A DNA stretch of 64,000 nt from Furcasterigmium furcatum (Eukaryota; Ascomycota; Sordariomycetes; Glomerellales; Plectosphaerellaceae): assembly GCA_001599815.1 (NCBI GenBank), contig BCIA01000003.1, positions 2,852,001 to 2,916,000 of the forward strand, read 5' to 3'. Positions 24,010 through 35,718 of this stretch are shown here, piece by piece; positions within the stretch are counted from its first letter, which is position 1; every line of letters starts with the position of its first letter. The notes beneath the pieces are model-generated. The model saw only the letters and a program-made list of their open reading frames with translations. It searched no databases and was not told the DNA's origin. The position numbers and the translations under genes are program-made.

Positions 24010-24865
24010 ATGGCTAAGCAGAGCAAGGACGCTGAGCTCATCGAGCTCGCCAAGACGCTTCAGGGCGCGCCCTGGTGCGAGGAGTATGAGAAGATGATCT
24101 CGGGCATGTTGTAAGTGTTCCCCTGCCTGAGCCAGTCCTCGCGATGTCTCGATTGCACGTGGCATTGGGAAATGTATAGGAAGATAAGCTGACGCGCTGT
24201 TGGTGACTGTTAGGTACAACCCGCTTCATCCGAAGCTGTTGGAGGGCCGCCACAAGGCCCGAGGGCTGGCATATGAGTACAACAACCTCGATCCCCGGAG
24301 CGGCACCCATGAAGAGATAGGCGACAAGAGGCACGAGCTTCTCAGCGGAATCCTCGGCAAGGTAGGCCCTGGCACTTTCATCGAGACTCCGTTCATGCCA
24401 GACTATGGAAACAACGTCATCATGGGCGAGAACTGCTTCATGAACTTTGGGTAAGTGAACGAGTTCCCAAAACAGTCTTCCTCCTTGCTTACAGCGCATG
24501 GCAGGCTTGTCATCTTGGATACGAGTCTCGTCATCATTGGCGACCGCGTACAGATGGGACCCAATGTCCACATCTATACCGCTGGCCATGAGACCAGCGT
24601 CCTCTCCAGGATCAAATTCGTCGAGTTTGGCCATCCCATCAGGATCGAGGACGACTGCTGGATCGGGGGTAATGTCACCATCCTCCCCGGTGTGACGATT
24701 GGACGCGGATGTACCGTGGGAGCCGGCTCTGTGGTGACCAAGAGCCTGCCACCCTACTCAGTGGCTTTGGGCTCCCCGGCCAAGATCGTCAAGACCATTC
24801 CGTCGGTCGAGGAGGAGCTCGCAGATCCCAACAACCCGTTTCGCAACATGCCTGATAGGCAGTAG
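24010..24865 (+). CDS. Maltose/galactoside-type O-acetyltransferase (left-handed beta-helix)
   Basis: Cytosolic acetyl-CoA-dependent sugar O-acetyltransferase of the LacA/NodL/Maa group. Exons 24010-24110, 24214-24450 and 24505-24865 give 232 residues. The N-terminal 'Mac' helix domain (about 20-75) includes 'YNPLHPKLLEGRHKAR'. It is followed by hexapeptide repeats ending in the CoA-binding region IGGNVTILPGVTIGRG..VGAGSVVTKSLP. The catalytic His is in Y-T-A-G-H (about residue 143). Two acceptors lie close together at the second intron, and the distal one (ending 24504) restores the family sequence N-F-G-L-V-I-L-D. Fungal members are often near metabolite clusters, but the physiological acceptor is unknown. 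Confidence 0.93.
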
Positions 24866-25123
24866 GGCAATGAAAGCCAAAATCTAGCGCATTGAATAAA
24901 CACATGCATTGTTCTACATAGGTATTTCTGCATTATTCTGACGAAGGAGGGATCCCATCGTGCTGTGAACGAACGCGCCTTATGCTATACGGCTAGAAGT
25001 GATCTTGGATTCTCTTGCTGCCTGGGCTGCGCCAAGCCAGACAGAATAGCCTACAGGAACCTTTCTATCTCCCAACCTTAGCCCCGGACAGCGCAAGTCC
25101 TGTCCCCCCTCCGATCGCCAGGC

Positions 25124-25546
25124 TCACTCTGACGACACGAAAGCCTCGGCCTGTACCTCAGCATGCATTCCTGGGTTGACAAGACCAGCAACAACCACCG
25201 AAGTCAGAGTTGGTGTGGACCCGGGAAATCGCTCCTTGAACAGTCGAAGCAACGTGGACTCGTCTTCTGCGCGAGTGAAATATGCGACCAACTTGTGTGC
25301 TGCGGCAAGGCCGTCCCTAACCTCGGCGTTCCGTAAGGCAGCGTCCAAGCAATCAAGGATGGCGTTGAACTCGTCTTCAGCCGAGCTGGTAACCAGCTCC
25401 CCGGTCTTGAGGTTGACGCCCACATGACCTGTCGTGGTGACCAGCCTCCCGAAGAGAGGAACGCTGGCAGTCGTGGCGAGTGAAGATGAGCGGAGCATCT
25501 CACCAACAGGGCCATCAAGCCATTGGTACTTGACTCTTCGAGACAT
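25124..25546 (-). CDS. Rid (YjgF/UK114) family protein lacking the RidA arginine
   Basis: Small trimer-forming protein of the RidA superfamily. RidA itself hydrolyses reactive enamines and imines from PLP enzymes, and other subfamilies have unknown roles. The single-exon frame gives 140 residues, normal length. It shows the family pattern 'TTTGHVGVN..TGELV', the central 'LDAALRNAEV' helix and the C-terminal 'PTLTSVVVAGLVNPGMHAEVQAEA' strand pair. At the position of RidA Arg105 (P-A-R-S/T in RidA) this protein has Leu, so classical imine deaminase activity is doubtful. The ATG at 25546 fits family length; an in-frame upstream start at 25627 would add 27 residues of unlike sequence. Confidence 0.85.
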   Translation of the reverse strand: MSRRVKYQWLDGPVGEMLRSSSLATTASVPLFGRLVTTTGHVGVNLKTGELVTSSAEDEFNAILDCLDAALRNAEVRDGLAAAHKLVAYFTRAEDESTLLRLFKERFPGSTPTLTSVVVAGLVNPGMHAEVQAEAFVSSE

Positions 25547-26037
25547 GGTTTCGATGTTGATGTGATATCGAGGTCTATGTGCCCCTTTTTCGTGGCCAGA
25601 GTTGCGATAGAGTAGCTGAGCGAGCATGGGATTATTGATCCTTGGTGTTGTCCTGCCCCGAGATCATGGTTCCCTGCTGATTATCTCTACTAAGGTTTTA
25701 TGCGGCCATAGCTGGAAGCGTCGAGTGCGACGACTGTGACCCTTTCCTAGCAGGTTAGGCTGGCTCTGACTGATCTGAAGACGCCCGAATACTGCCCAAA
25801 ACGGAAATTGGAGGTGGATGGTGGTGGTGGTGGTGGGGAAAGCATTCCACGACTCCGATGATGCAACCCCACACCAGACTCAGCCCTCTGCTGACACCCC
25901 AGGCCTCCCTCCTCTAAAGAGACCGACCAGGAGGAGGCACTACACCTCGCCAAAGCGCTACGCATTATTCGATTCGTGCCGGGGTACACTGCTTCTCTTG
26001 ATTGGCCGGTCTCAAGCCCACTGCCTCTACATCCACG
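25547..26037. other. Divergent spacer with a TGG microsatellite
   Basis: The 491 bp lie between divergent Rid and serine hydrolase genes. They contain a short run of TGG triplets at 25819-25834 and no coding signal. They probably act as a shared promoter. Confidence 0.5.
25819..25834 (+). repeat. (TGG)n microsatellite
   Basis: Five consecutive TGG units in the spacer between the Rid and serine hydrolase genes. Confidence 0.7.
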
Positions 26038-27513
26038 ATGGCTCCTCTGTCTGAACCCGAGAGAACGAAGCTCCGGGGCATCATCGACCATTTCGTCGCC
26101 GGCGGTGAGAAGAGGAAGATCCCGGGTTTGGTTTACGTTGCCTTCCGGGAAGATGGCCAGCCCATCTTCGAGCACTATGCTGGGACCCGCGGCATCTCGT
26201 CCGAGAAGCCGATGGATGACCAGACAGTCTTCTGGCTTGCCTCATTCACCAAGCTTGTCACTTCGGTGGCCTGCATGCAGCTCGTCGAAAGCGGCGTTCT
26301 GAAACTAGACAACGCGGAGCAGATCGAGTCTCTGAGCCCGGAGCTCCGATCCGTCAAGGTTCTGAACCGCTTGAGCAATGGCAAGTACGAACTCGTCGAG
26401 AAGAGGAGAAAGATCACGTTGCGCATGCTTCTGAATCACACTGGTGAGTGCAATCTCACCGAGATCTGGGATGACGACTCACGCAGCATTTGTAGCTGGT
26501 TTCGGGTATGCATTTGAGGACGAGAAGCTCGCAGACTACGGCCGTCCGGTTGGGTTTGATGACTTCTGCGGAGAACTTTCCGACCTTCTCAGACGGCCTC
26601 TTATAAATCACCCTGGCGAGGTTTTTCAGTACGGAACTTCCATGGACTGGGTCGGTATTCTCATTGAGCGTGTCACTGGAGTTTCCCTGGATGAAGTCTT
26701 CCAACGATACGTGTTCGAGCCCCTGGGCATGGAGAACGTTTCGTTCTTCCCGACGGAGAAGTCAAGGTCGAATCTGGTGTACCTGCATCGACGCAACGCA
26801 GACGGCACATTGGAACAGAGGGATCACTTGTACGGAAAGCCGCTACGGACGCGAGGAGGGCCTCAAGATGAGATTTTCTGCGCCGGCGGCCATGGATGCT
26901 TTGGCCCACCGGCCCAGTTCAGGAGTGAGTAACTAACCTGCTATCCTTGATGGAAAGATCGCGCTGACAGATCGCCACAGAGCTCATCGGGATGCTCCTC
27001 AACGACGGAGTCGATGCGGCATCTGGAGCCCGACTGCTCAAGAAGGAGACTGTTGATGGTACGTACCGGAACTGCATGGTTAGATGTTGCTGACCTGGTT
27101 TGGTAGAAATGTTCAAGGATCAAATCCCGGGGATGCCGAGATACAGCAACGAGAGCGTGCCCGTGGCGAAGCCGTTTCTGGCCAACCCGACGCCGCTGTT
27201 CCCGATGCCCGATGACCACACAGAAGGCTGGGGATTGGGGTTCTCTATAAGTCATTTTCCGACCGACACTGGCCGGCCCGCTGGCGTCGCATCTTGGGAG
27301 GGTCTTGCCAACCTATTTTGGTTCGCAGATCGCGAGAACAAGGTCGGAGGCATCATCGCGGCACAGATCATCCCCTATGGAGGTAAGGCACCCTGCGCTC
27401 ACAAAAACTAGATATGAATTCTGTATGGCTGACGGACCCCGAAAGACCTCCAGGTATTGCAATGCTCAGATGAGGTGGAAGCCGCGATATACCATTCCAT
27501 CAAGGAGGCGTAG
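26038..27513 (+). CDS. Serine hydrolase of the beta-lactamase/LovD transesterase family
   Basis: Penicillin-binding-protein-fold esterase or acyltransferase of the fungal family that includes LovD. Exons 26038-26443, 26496-26924, 26981-27058, 27107-27382 and 27446-27513 join to 418 residues, the size of LovD. The S-F-T-K tetrad gives the nucleophile Ser69 and Lys72. Tyr181 in Q-Y-G-T-S-M-D-W matches the catalytic tyrosine. Later segments 'YVFEPLGMENVSFFP', 'GGHGCFGPPAQFR' and 'WGLGF' are typical. There is no signal peptide. The short last exon ends the protein with the usual C-terminal amphipathic helix. No polyketide synthase is near, so a lovastatin-like acyl transfer role is not supported; general esterase or amidase activity is equally possible. 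Confidence 0.9.
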
Positions 27514-28020
27514 GCGGGATCGCGGTGGAGCTGGAATCGAGGACGACGACCTCAATCACAGCAGGCTGGGGAACTCAGCTGTCAAAAACTGCGTATGCCA
27601 CAATAGTCGCCATGAATAGGAATATCTTGCCGTGTTTTCGGGAACCCAGTACATGGCCGTCTCTTTGAAATTCCGTGATGCCAATTGCCTTTCATTCATT
27701 TGGACTAGATCCCAATCTCAGTTCCATCGCGCCCTTGAGGACACCCACCATCTCCCCGCCCTAACCACTTCGTACTCCCTAAACTGCCCGGGGCAGGACC
27801 TGGTACCTAAATCGGGACCTAACGCGGATTTATCAGCATTCCTACACCCCTAACCGAAGACAGGATTTTCTTTTCTTGGGAGAGCTCACCCCCGCTGCTG
27901 GAACCCCACACCACTAATAGAAAAGGCTGGCAGCACTGAAAGTGGGCGACGACTTCCTGGCCTGCTGCCGCCAACGTCGCTGATCTTCGAGTCCGACTTC
28001 CTCACAACAACTCGTCTAGC
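27514..28020. other. Intergenic, no gene seen
   Basis: This is the 3' flank of the serine hydrolase and promoter of the alpha/beta hydrolase. No motif stands out. Confidence 0.5.
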
Positions 28021-29212
28021 ATGGCAGATGTATCCGATGAAGAGCGGAACGCTCGATTCCAAGACTTAGTCTCTCTCCTCCTCAGCGTTCCAAAGTCCAA
28101 CTTTGACTCATTTGACATCTACCGCACGTCGTATCGTTCTGGCGATTTGGACGTCGGCACCGACGTCCTCATCCCGAAGGCGCCGAAGACCACGAACGGC
28201 GCGCGCGCCGTCATCGTGAGAATACACGGTGGTTTTCTCGTATGTGCCTTCTTTCAATCGGGACCCATTATAAAGGCAATCTCAATTGCAATGAGCTAAT
28301 GCGACATCGTTTTCGTTTTCAGGTCACAGGATCCAGCCTGTTCCCAGCGTGGTTCTCCAAATGGATTCTTGATTTCGCGGAGGCTCAATCTGCCATCATC
28401 GTCAGCCCCGACTACAGGCTGCTTCCCGAGGTCAAAGGGAGGGATATCCTAAATGACATGAAGGAGTTCTGGGCCTGGTTCAGGGACGATGGCCCGGCTC
28501 GTCATCTTGCTGAGGTCGGACGCAAGGACGTGAGCTTGGACCCTGCGAAGCTGCTTCTTTTGGGCGAAAGTGCAGGTATGTTACCGAGGAGTCTTTCATA
28601 AACACAGATTCGGAGTGCTAACAGGGCATCTTAGGCGGATATCTGGCTGTTCAGTCCGTCTTGTCTGGCTTCGCTCAGCCCAGGGCGATGGTGCTGTTGT
28701 ATCCGATGCTCGACATGCTGGCAGACCATTACAACAAGGAGTACGCAAAACCGATCGTAAACGTACCCAACTACCCTCATGAAGTCGTCGATCGTTTCAT
28801 GGAAACATTGTCCTCGCGACCGGTGATCACAGAGGCCGAACCGCCCGCGAGATTGGAACTCGCACTTGCGTCCGTCCAGACGGGCCGTTTCTTGGAACTG
28901 CTTGGGAAAGATCCCGAACTCTTCGTCTTCGACCGCCTGAGGTCTGGCAACTTTGTGCGGAATTCTCAGGGGAAGCTCGTATTTCCACCAGTCTTTGTAC
29001 TTCACGGAGAGGGCGACTCGGCGGTTCCAGTTGATGGAACCCATCGCTTCTTGGAGGTCTTGAAAAAGGCCGACCCAGAAGCCAGAGTTCAGTTGGCGGT
29101 CAGACCCGGAGATCACGGCTTCGACTATCAGGCTACGCTGCAGGATGAGTGGTTGCATTCGGGGCTGGATTGGGTTTCTCTGGAGTGGCTGGGGGGGAAA
29201 AGTCGGATCTGA
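28021..29212 (+). CDS. Alpha/beta hydrolase (HSL-like, abhydrolase_3)
   Basis: Cytosolic carboxylesterase-like enzyme of the hormone-sensitive lipase group. Exons 28021-28239, 28323-28575 and 28635-29212 join to 349 residues. The oxyanion motif H-G-G-F is at about residues 70-73. The nucleophile Ser is in G-E-S-A-G-G, assembled across the second intron (about 155). The acid is in G-E-G-D-S-A-V-P and the His in P-G-D-H-G-F-D. Compared with bacterial HSL enzymes, the second Gly of HGGG is replaced by Phe-Leu, as in several fungal relatives. The protein ends in Ser-Arg-Ile, not a standard PTS1. It is convergent with the acetyl-CoA synthetase gene (101 bp apart). The substrate is unknown. Confidence 0.9.
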
Positions 29213-29313
29213 GGAGGCATGTCACGATAGCATACTTCTCATCCTAAATCTCGCATCAGTCGAATTCGAGACCGAGTCTTTCTGGTTCACTCTCCTTCTA
29301 AAATCGTATTGAG

Positions 29314-31571
29314 CTACACTGCCTCTTTCTTTCCATGTACAACCTCGATGATCCTTTCGACCACGGACGGATCTGCCAATGTGGTGATGTCTCCCAACTG
29401 ATCCTGCTCGCCCGCCACAATCTTCCGCAAGATGCGCCGCATTATTTTTCCAGACCGCGTCTTCGGCAGGTCGGCCACCATCAAAATCCGTTTTGGCGAG
29501 GCAAAAGGCCCGATCGTACGTCGAACCTGTTGAACTAGCTCCTTTGCGAGGCCGTCTCCGGTTTGCGGGTCTTTGGTGCTGACGAAGGCAATCACGGCTT
29601 GTCCCGTAAGCTCGTCGTTAATGCCGACAACCGCGACTTCTGCCACTGAGGCATGCTCGACGAGGGCGGCCTCGATTTCAGCGGTTGAGAGTCGATGGCC
29701 ACTGACGTTGATAACATCGTCGACTCGGCCGCGGATCCAGTAAAAGCCTTCAGCGTCGCGGTAGGCACCATCGCCAGTGAACTGGGGTGTTGCGGTTAGC
29801 CTCGCGTCGATGTTGTCATGGACTGCGTCGAATTGAGACACTTACATAGTACCCCGGATACACATTCAGATATGTATCCATGAATCTTTTGTGATCTCCA
29901 AGTATCGTCCTCGCCATGCTTGGCCACGGCTGCTTGAAGGCCAGAACGCCCTCGACGTCGGTGCCCTCGATTGGACTGCCAGATGCCGCATCCAGCAGCA
30001 CTGGCTCAATACCCAAGAATGGCAAAGTAGCCGCCCCGGGTTTCGTTGGAGTCACTCTGGCAAGCGGTGCGATGACATGAGATCCAGTCTCGGTCTGCCA
30101 GTAGGTCTGAAATCCAGAATTAGCCGCTGTCTTTGGATAACAAGACCAGAAGGAAATACTCGCATCAACCACCTGGCATTTGCCTTTCCCGACTGCCTCA
30201 TGATACCACTTCCAGATCTCGGGGGCGATTGGCTCACCCACCGATCCAAGAACCCGAAGAGAGCTCATCGGGTATTTCAGGTGCTCATCCCCGGCTCTCT
30301 TCAACAGCCTCAGGGCGGTCGGCGCCACATAGAAGTGTGTGATGCGGTGACTGTCAACGATCTCCCAATAACGGGACGCGTCTGGAAATACCGGCGTTCC
30401 TTCAAAGACGACAGTTGTGGTGCCCAAGACCAGAGGGCTGTACACCACATACGTGTGGCCGGTTATCCATCCCACATCCCCGCCACAGAAGAATCGATCA
30501 CCGGGGTGCAGATCGAAGACATACTTTCCAGTCGCTGCTGCCCCCAGCAGATATCCACCTGTCGTATGTAGAATTCCCTTTGGTTTGCCCGTGCTGCCAG
30601 AAGTATAGAGCAGGAAGAGAGGATCCTCCGCCAACATACGCTCGGGGGTCAGGTATCGGGGCCACTTTTCGACTTCCTCATGCCACCAGACGTCTCTCCC
30701 CTCGATCCAAGGGATCTCGGCGCCGGTCCGTTTGTAGACAAGGACTCGTGAAACATCGGAACAGAGCGGCTGGCTGAGTGCCTGGTCAACAATCTTCTTG
30801 AGGCCGGTTGACTTTCCCCCTCTCCGTCCTTCATCTGCTGAGATCAGCAGTTTGCTCTTGGCATCCACGATGCGGTCCGCCAGTGAATCAGAGGAGAACC
30901 CCGCGAAGACAACCGAGTGGACGGCCCCGATTCTCGCGCAGGCGAGCAGAGATATGACCGCTTCCGGGATCATGGGCAGATAAATGGTAACAGTATCCCC
31001 TTTGCGGACGCCGAGATCCTTCAAAACGTAGGCCAGTCGACATACTTCTTCTAGAAGCTCCTGGAAGGTCAAGGTTCTGTCGACGCTTCCGTCGTCAGAG
31101 ATGTAGATCAGGGCGGTTTTGTTGGGAGTCTGCAAAGCATGACGGTCAACGCAGTTGAAGCATGCATTGAGCTCTCCGCCAAGAAACCAAGACACGTTGC
31201 CCCTTTTCAAGGTTCCGTGCTGGGTAGTGTGAAAGTCACGGTCCCAGGATAGGAGGTCCCGAGCAAGGGAACCCCAGAACACCTGTGGCTGACGGATGGA
31301 CTGCGAGTAGAGCTGTTGATACTCGTGTAGGCCTGTCCATCGTGTAAGTAATAGGCACCTCCGAGAATCTCATCGCACTTACATTGGATATGGGGATCTG
31401 GGGGAGTGGCTTGTTCACCCTTGACAGCTAGAGTGCCACATGGTGATGCATCTAAGACGCGTGTTAGTGGATCGAGATGCATTTTTGTGAAATACTTTCA
31501 TGCGAACCTGTATTGGTGAGATGATCGTGTCTCTGTTCTGTCAAGCCGTGAATGCCTTGATCTGCGGTCAT
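29314..31571 (-). CDS. Acetyl-coenzyme A synthetase
   Basis: AMP-forming enzyme that converts acetate, ATP and CoA to acetyl-CoA, cytosolic in fungi and needed for acetate use. Exons 31571-31508, 31451-31383, 31332-30164, 30106-29846 and 29781-29314 join to 676 residues, normal for fungal Acs. Motifs are LLYTSGSTGKPKG (AMP binding), D-T-Y-W-Q-T-E-T-G-S (made by splicing), YWIRGRVDDVINVSGHRL, and the C-terminal K-T-R-S-G-K-I-M-R-R whose Lys is the acetylation-controlled residue. The intron 30107-30163 has a GC donor (GCGAGT) and is 57 nt, so unspliced RNA stays in frame with 19 extra residues inside the active-site loop. The first exon is the least sure; an alternative start is the ATG at 31482. 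Confidence 0.92.
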
Positions 31572-32329
31572 TGCAACGACGATCGAGGCTTGCTCAGGAA
31601 GGAGTCAAAAAGAATCCTAGTGAAGGGAGTACAACAAAGTAAGATTTGACGGGGCTTGATCGTTGATGGCTCTACAGGTGAAACTGGGACTCTATACACT
31701 CGATCTTGTAGTCATTCTACCATTCCGCTAGTCGTCCATCACGACCGCGTAGCCCTGGGGAAGTGGTGCGTCACCGAGTTCTCCAATGGGCAAAGGACTG
31801 AGTCGAGGCATCGCGAAGGCCCCACCATTGCATCTACTGCCACATTAGGAAATACCTTGGAGCACCTGTGGATGGCATCTGGACTAGAGGGCTCGGCAAT
31901 GCTAGCCATAGTTATAGTTCTCGATGCTCGACGAGCATGATTTCCCAGCTACAACGAATTCCGCACTGATAGGCCTGGGGTACTTTACCTAGATTTTGAC
32001 ACGAAGGGAATGGCTTCAAAAATGATGCCGGAAGCCATGCCCTTGGACGAGGGCGTATCGTACGTATTGGCAATTACGGATGGCCCTCCGAGAGCATGGG
32101 TGGGCATGAAGTAATTTAGTTTGATGCTTTTGGAATTTCTAAAATACGGAGAAAACGATGTTTGAATGACTGATAACTTGAAAGTCAAGCACGTGGACCG
32201 GCAGACCCCGTGGGTGACTCAGAAGAGAAGTGAGGATGATGGAGCCGCGAGTTGTGAAAGGAATGGACTGGACTGGACCCGAAACCCACGATCGGCTCCC
32301 CAATGTGGACGGTCTGGGGTTTTCAGGTC
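31572..32329. other. Intergenic, no gene seen
   Basis: This is the 5' region of the acetyl-CoA synthetase gene and 3' flank of the MFS gene. A 94-codon plus-strand frame (31656-31940) shows no domain-like content and is not called. Confidence 0.5.
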
Positions 32330-34506
32330 TCAGTGCGCAACCCCCAGATCCGCCCCCTTCTTGACCATCTTCCAGTACTTTTCGGCACTCCTCTGACGAA
32401 GCCTAGTTCCCCAATTGATAATGGGGAAGATGGTCAAGTTATGAGCGAGCCCGGCACAAGCTCCCAAGATGAATGCATTCTGATATCCGAGATTCTGAAC
32501 CCAGGGGGTGACTCTTAACAAACCAAACAACTCTGATCAGCCTTCTGCTCAAGTTCATATTGGAAAGAGAAGAAAGGGAAAACTTACCCGTAACCAATGG
32601 CAAATGCCATTGTGTTGCGCACAATCATCACCGCCGCGAGTGCCTCACCGCCCAAATCGCGGTAGCAGTCAATGGTATAGGCAACGGAAATCTGCGAGCC
32701 GGCCGACGTGGTGAAGGAGATGGTCCCCATCGCAAAAACAATACCGAACCAATGGACACCGTGATGCGCACCCACGCCAAAAAGGAGGCAACCCATGGGG
32801 ATAAGCAGCAGGGATGGGACCAGGAGCCAGAGTCGGTGCTCTGCCTCCATGTAGCCGCCGTTGCGCCGAGCCATTTTAACAATGAAACGATCGCCAAATA
32901 TTCCGGTATAGACACATCTAAAAGATTCAGCAAAGTAGATATAAATGGGAGTGTTCTTGATGACTTACGCCAATGTGGTGCCGATCAGGGGAGCAAAGAA
33001 CGTCAGCCCAACAGATGAAGTCGACAGGTTGTACGGCTCATTGGCCAGAACCATCGACTGCGTGGCATTGAGAACAGACAGCCAGGTGATGTTACTACCA
33101 TAGAGGAAGCCAGCAAAAACGACAATGGGGAATGCCAATAGGGAAAACGGCCGGCTCATGAGCTTCAGCATGATGTTCTTGTTTCGCAGGTTCTTACCCT
33201 CAACAGGCTTCAGTCGGGCCACGTAAGATTTCTTGGTGTAGGTGGTGGCGACGTCGGAAACTTCAGTTGCCGAAGGCTGGATAGTGTCATTGTTGTCTTT
33301 CTTCTTGTCATCGCTGTGTGCAGTCGAAGGGTCCTTGTCGAGGGTCTCTTCTTGGGCTTCAGCGTCGGTGGAGCTTGAGTGCTGGATTGCCATGTATTGG
33401 GACCGCTCGAATCTCGTCTCCTCCATGAAGAAAAAGAGAACGACGAACAAGATCGCACAGAAGATGGCGCACCAGTACTGCAATTTTGATTAGCGAAAGT
33501 GATAACGAAGCAGGGACGGGAAGACCCACGAAGACCCATTGGTACCCTTGACCATCGTTGATGAATCCCATAATCAGAGGAGCTATACCGTTGCTGTATC
33601 CAAGAGCAAGTGCGTACAGTGCCATGTACTTTCCGCGTTCGTGGGTGAAGAACTACAATTCTTGTTAGTCTCCACCTCGGGACTATGATCAGCCAAACGC
33701 CAACGTACCACGTCCGCAATGGTGACTTCACAAATAGATTCGATTGGAGCACCTTGAGAATATTAGCAATACAGTCACATGGAGCTTGCATGTCCACGAC
33801 GCTGATGCCCTTACCAAATATGCCTTGAAGGATCTTTGCTGCGATCCACTCCCCGTTGGACTTGATGTGTGCTTGCCAAATCATCACGCCCTAAATCCCA
33901 TGAGCATTCTCTCGAAAGAGCCTTGTACTAAGGGGCGCTTACCAAAGTGCCAGCTGCAGTGATGAGATACACAGGCCGCTTTCCGTACTGAACGGCAACG
34001 GCTTGCCAGAAAACGCAGCCCCATCCAAAAAGCAAGAACTAGCACATCTGTATCAGTGTTCTGCGGAGAAGCAACAGCTATCTGACCAGCCACGAGCATC
34101 GTGAAGGCACGGTTCTTACCATGTATCCAGTGCCAGAGTTGAGATCCAAGTACGTCAAGCCGGTTGCCTTGGACAGAGGGTCGAGGGTCGAGTAGAGGGC
34201 AGAGGAACAAATTCCGATGACCAAAACGTAGCTTGATTGGGTTAGAAGTTTGCCGCTGATAGGTTCCAGTAGACGGACGTACAGAGCCATGCAGAAAGCT
34301 GACAGCAGCTTTCGACGCCGTGACCAGTTCAAGGGGTCATCGGGATGGGAAGATGGCGCGGGAACGAGGACGATATCTTGGTCCGCGCCGACGCCACGTG
34401 CGTGCTTGGAGTTAAGTTCACCCTCGGCATCCACAAGATGGATCGTGCCGGGTGTGACCTCGACGTTGTCAGGGTCGACCGCGTGCGGTTGCGAAGCTGG
34501 TGCCAT
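32330..34506 (-). CDS. MFS transporter, DHA1 drug:H+ antiporter type
   Basis: Twelve-helix plasma-membrane carrier, expected to export small organic compounds or toxicants by proton antiport. Nine exons (34506-34283, 34231-34120, 34038-33943, 33890-33815, 33752-33709, 33652-33530, 33477-32969, 32917-32588, 32513-32330) give 565 residues. The N-terminal hydrophilic tail ends in H-P-D-D-P-L-N-W-S-R-R-R-K, a hallmark of this fungal group. The segment between helices 2 and 3 reads G-K-R-P-V-Y, and a roughly 80-residue acidic/Ser-rich loop separates the two halves. A TATA-like ATTTATA (34611-34617) is about 105 bp upstream. The gene lies between acetyl-CoA synthetase and the DMFase-like gene, which does not settle the substrate. 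Confidence 0.92.
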
Positions 34507-35718
34507 GGCTGGTCAAGGTGAGTCGATGTGTGAGTCAATATCAAGGAGGTAGGTCGGGGGCACTTTGTTGGAGGACAAGTTCTTCCCCAGATTCGGAGAA
34601 GCTGGACTTGATTTATAGTCTCAACCGCCTAAGATGTCTTGGGAAAGCATTGACTTAATGGTGGCCTTTTCACGCCACATCCTATCTCCAAGGAAGGCCG
34701 CTGTCCCCTATCTCAACACAATCTAACAATTGGGCGCTGGGCTTCCCTTCCTCCGGCTTGTCGTTATCTACCATGATATGGTTAGAAGGACCTCTCCGTG
34801 AGCCAACTCGCTCGGAATCCTGCCCAGTTCCAGCTTGTATCTTCCCTGCCTCATGATGAGTGAACCCCAAGGTGTAAGCTACCCCAATCGCCCCATCTAT
34901 CTCCAGACGCCGCGTCCCCAGTAGATAACCCGGGGATGGGAACTTTTGGACGGTTGCGTGTCGCCTGGCAGATTAAGGCGTCAAATCCCCAGTTTGTCAC
35001 CACACCCTAGCACTGAAGAGGGAATAACGAGTTTGCTGCTCACTAACTAGCATGGACCTCCCGGCTACCAGCACGCCGTCGAGATAGACCATAACCGGCC
35101 TCCCCTGCTAGCCCCAGATTCCCCAAGTCTGGGACAAGCCGAGACTCCATTGCGTCGACTTGGGGAACTGCTCCGCCCCGAGATAAGGGACCGAGGGAGG
35201 TGTCAGCAGAATACCTCCAATGTTTGTACGGGGTAGAGCCAAGAATTCGGGCTGGGCCTCCTCACTTTTCGCGGCTCTTGTTTTCCCTTTCTGGTAGTTT
35301 CTCTGAAACGGACGAATGGACTATCATCTGGGCAAACATGCTCTTAATACCACATTGGGTGTTTGTTGGATGTGCAAGCCGCCAGTTCCCCGCTGACGGT
35401 GCCTTACGACCGACTGGTCTCCAGCAATCGGACCTCTCCCATTACCAAGACATCTGGGGCTGGCTGGCACAAAGATCCATCGCGGGGTTACCTAGCAAAA
35501 CTGCTCGCGGGAAAGTAATGCCCCATGAGGGGATAGGGAAGTGGCCAAGACATCGATGACATTCGCATCCTGAGGCGGTTGACTGTATAAGGATGAGCAA
35601 CGAGGAATGGGGGCACTCTGCTTGGAATCGATTCATCAGACAAAATCCAAGAGTCTGTCAAAGTATAGCACACCGACCGTCATCATCTGAATTCTGCATA
35701 ATCATTTACCCCGGCAAG
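34507..35718. promoter_or_regulatory. Divergent spacer between MFS and DMFase-like genes
   Basis: About 1.2 kb without a convincing gene. It holds a TATA-like element for each side: 34611-34617 (minus, for the MFS gene) and TATAA at 35586-35590 (plus, about 130 bp before the DMFase-like start). Confidence 0.45.

Noticed and set aside
26038..27513. LovD-like enzyme as the sign of a polyketide gene cluster
   Set aside because: No PKS, acyl carrier or P450 gene lies within the window; the family is broad and includes ordinary esterases.
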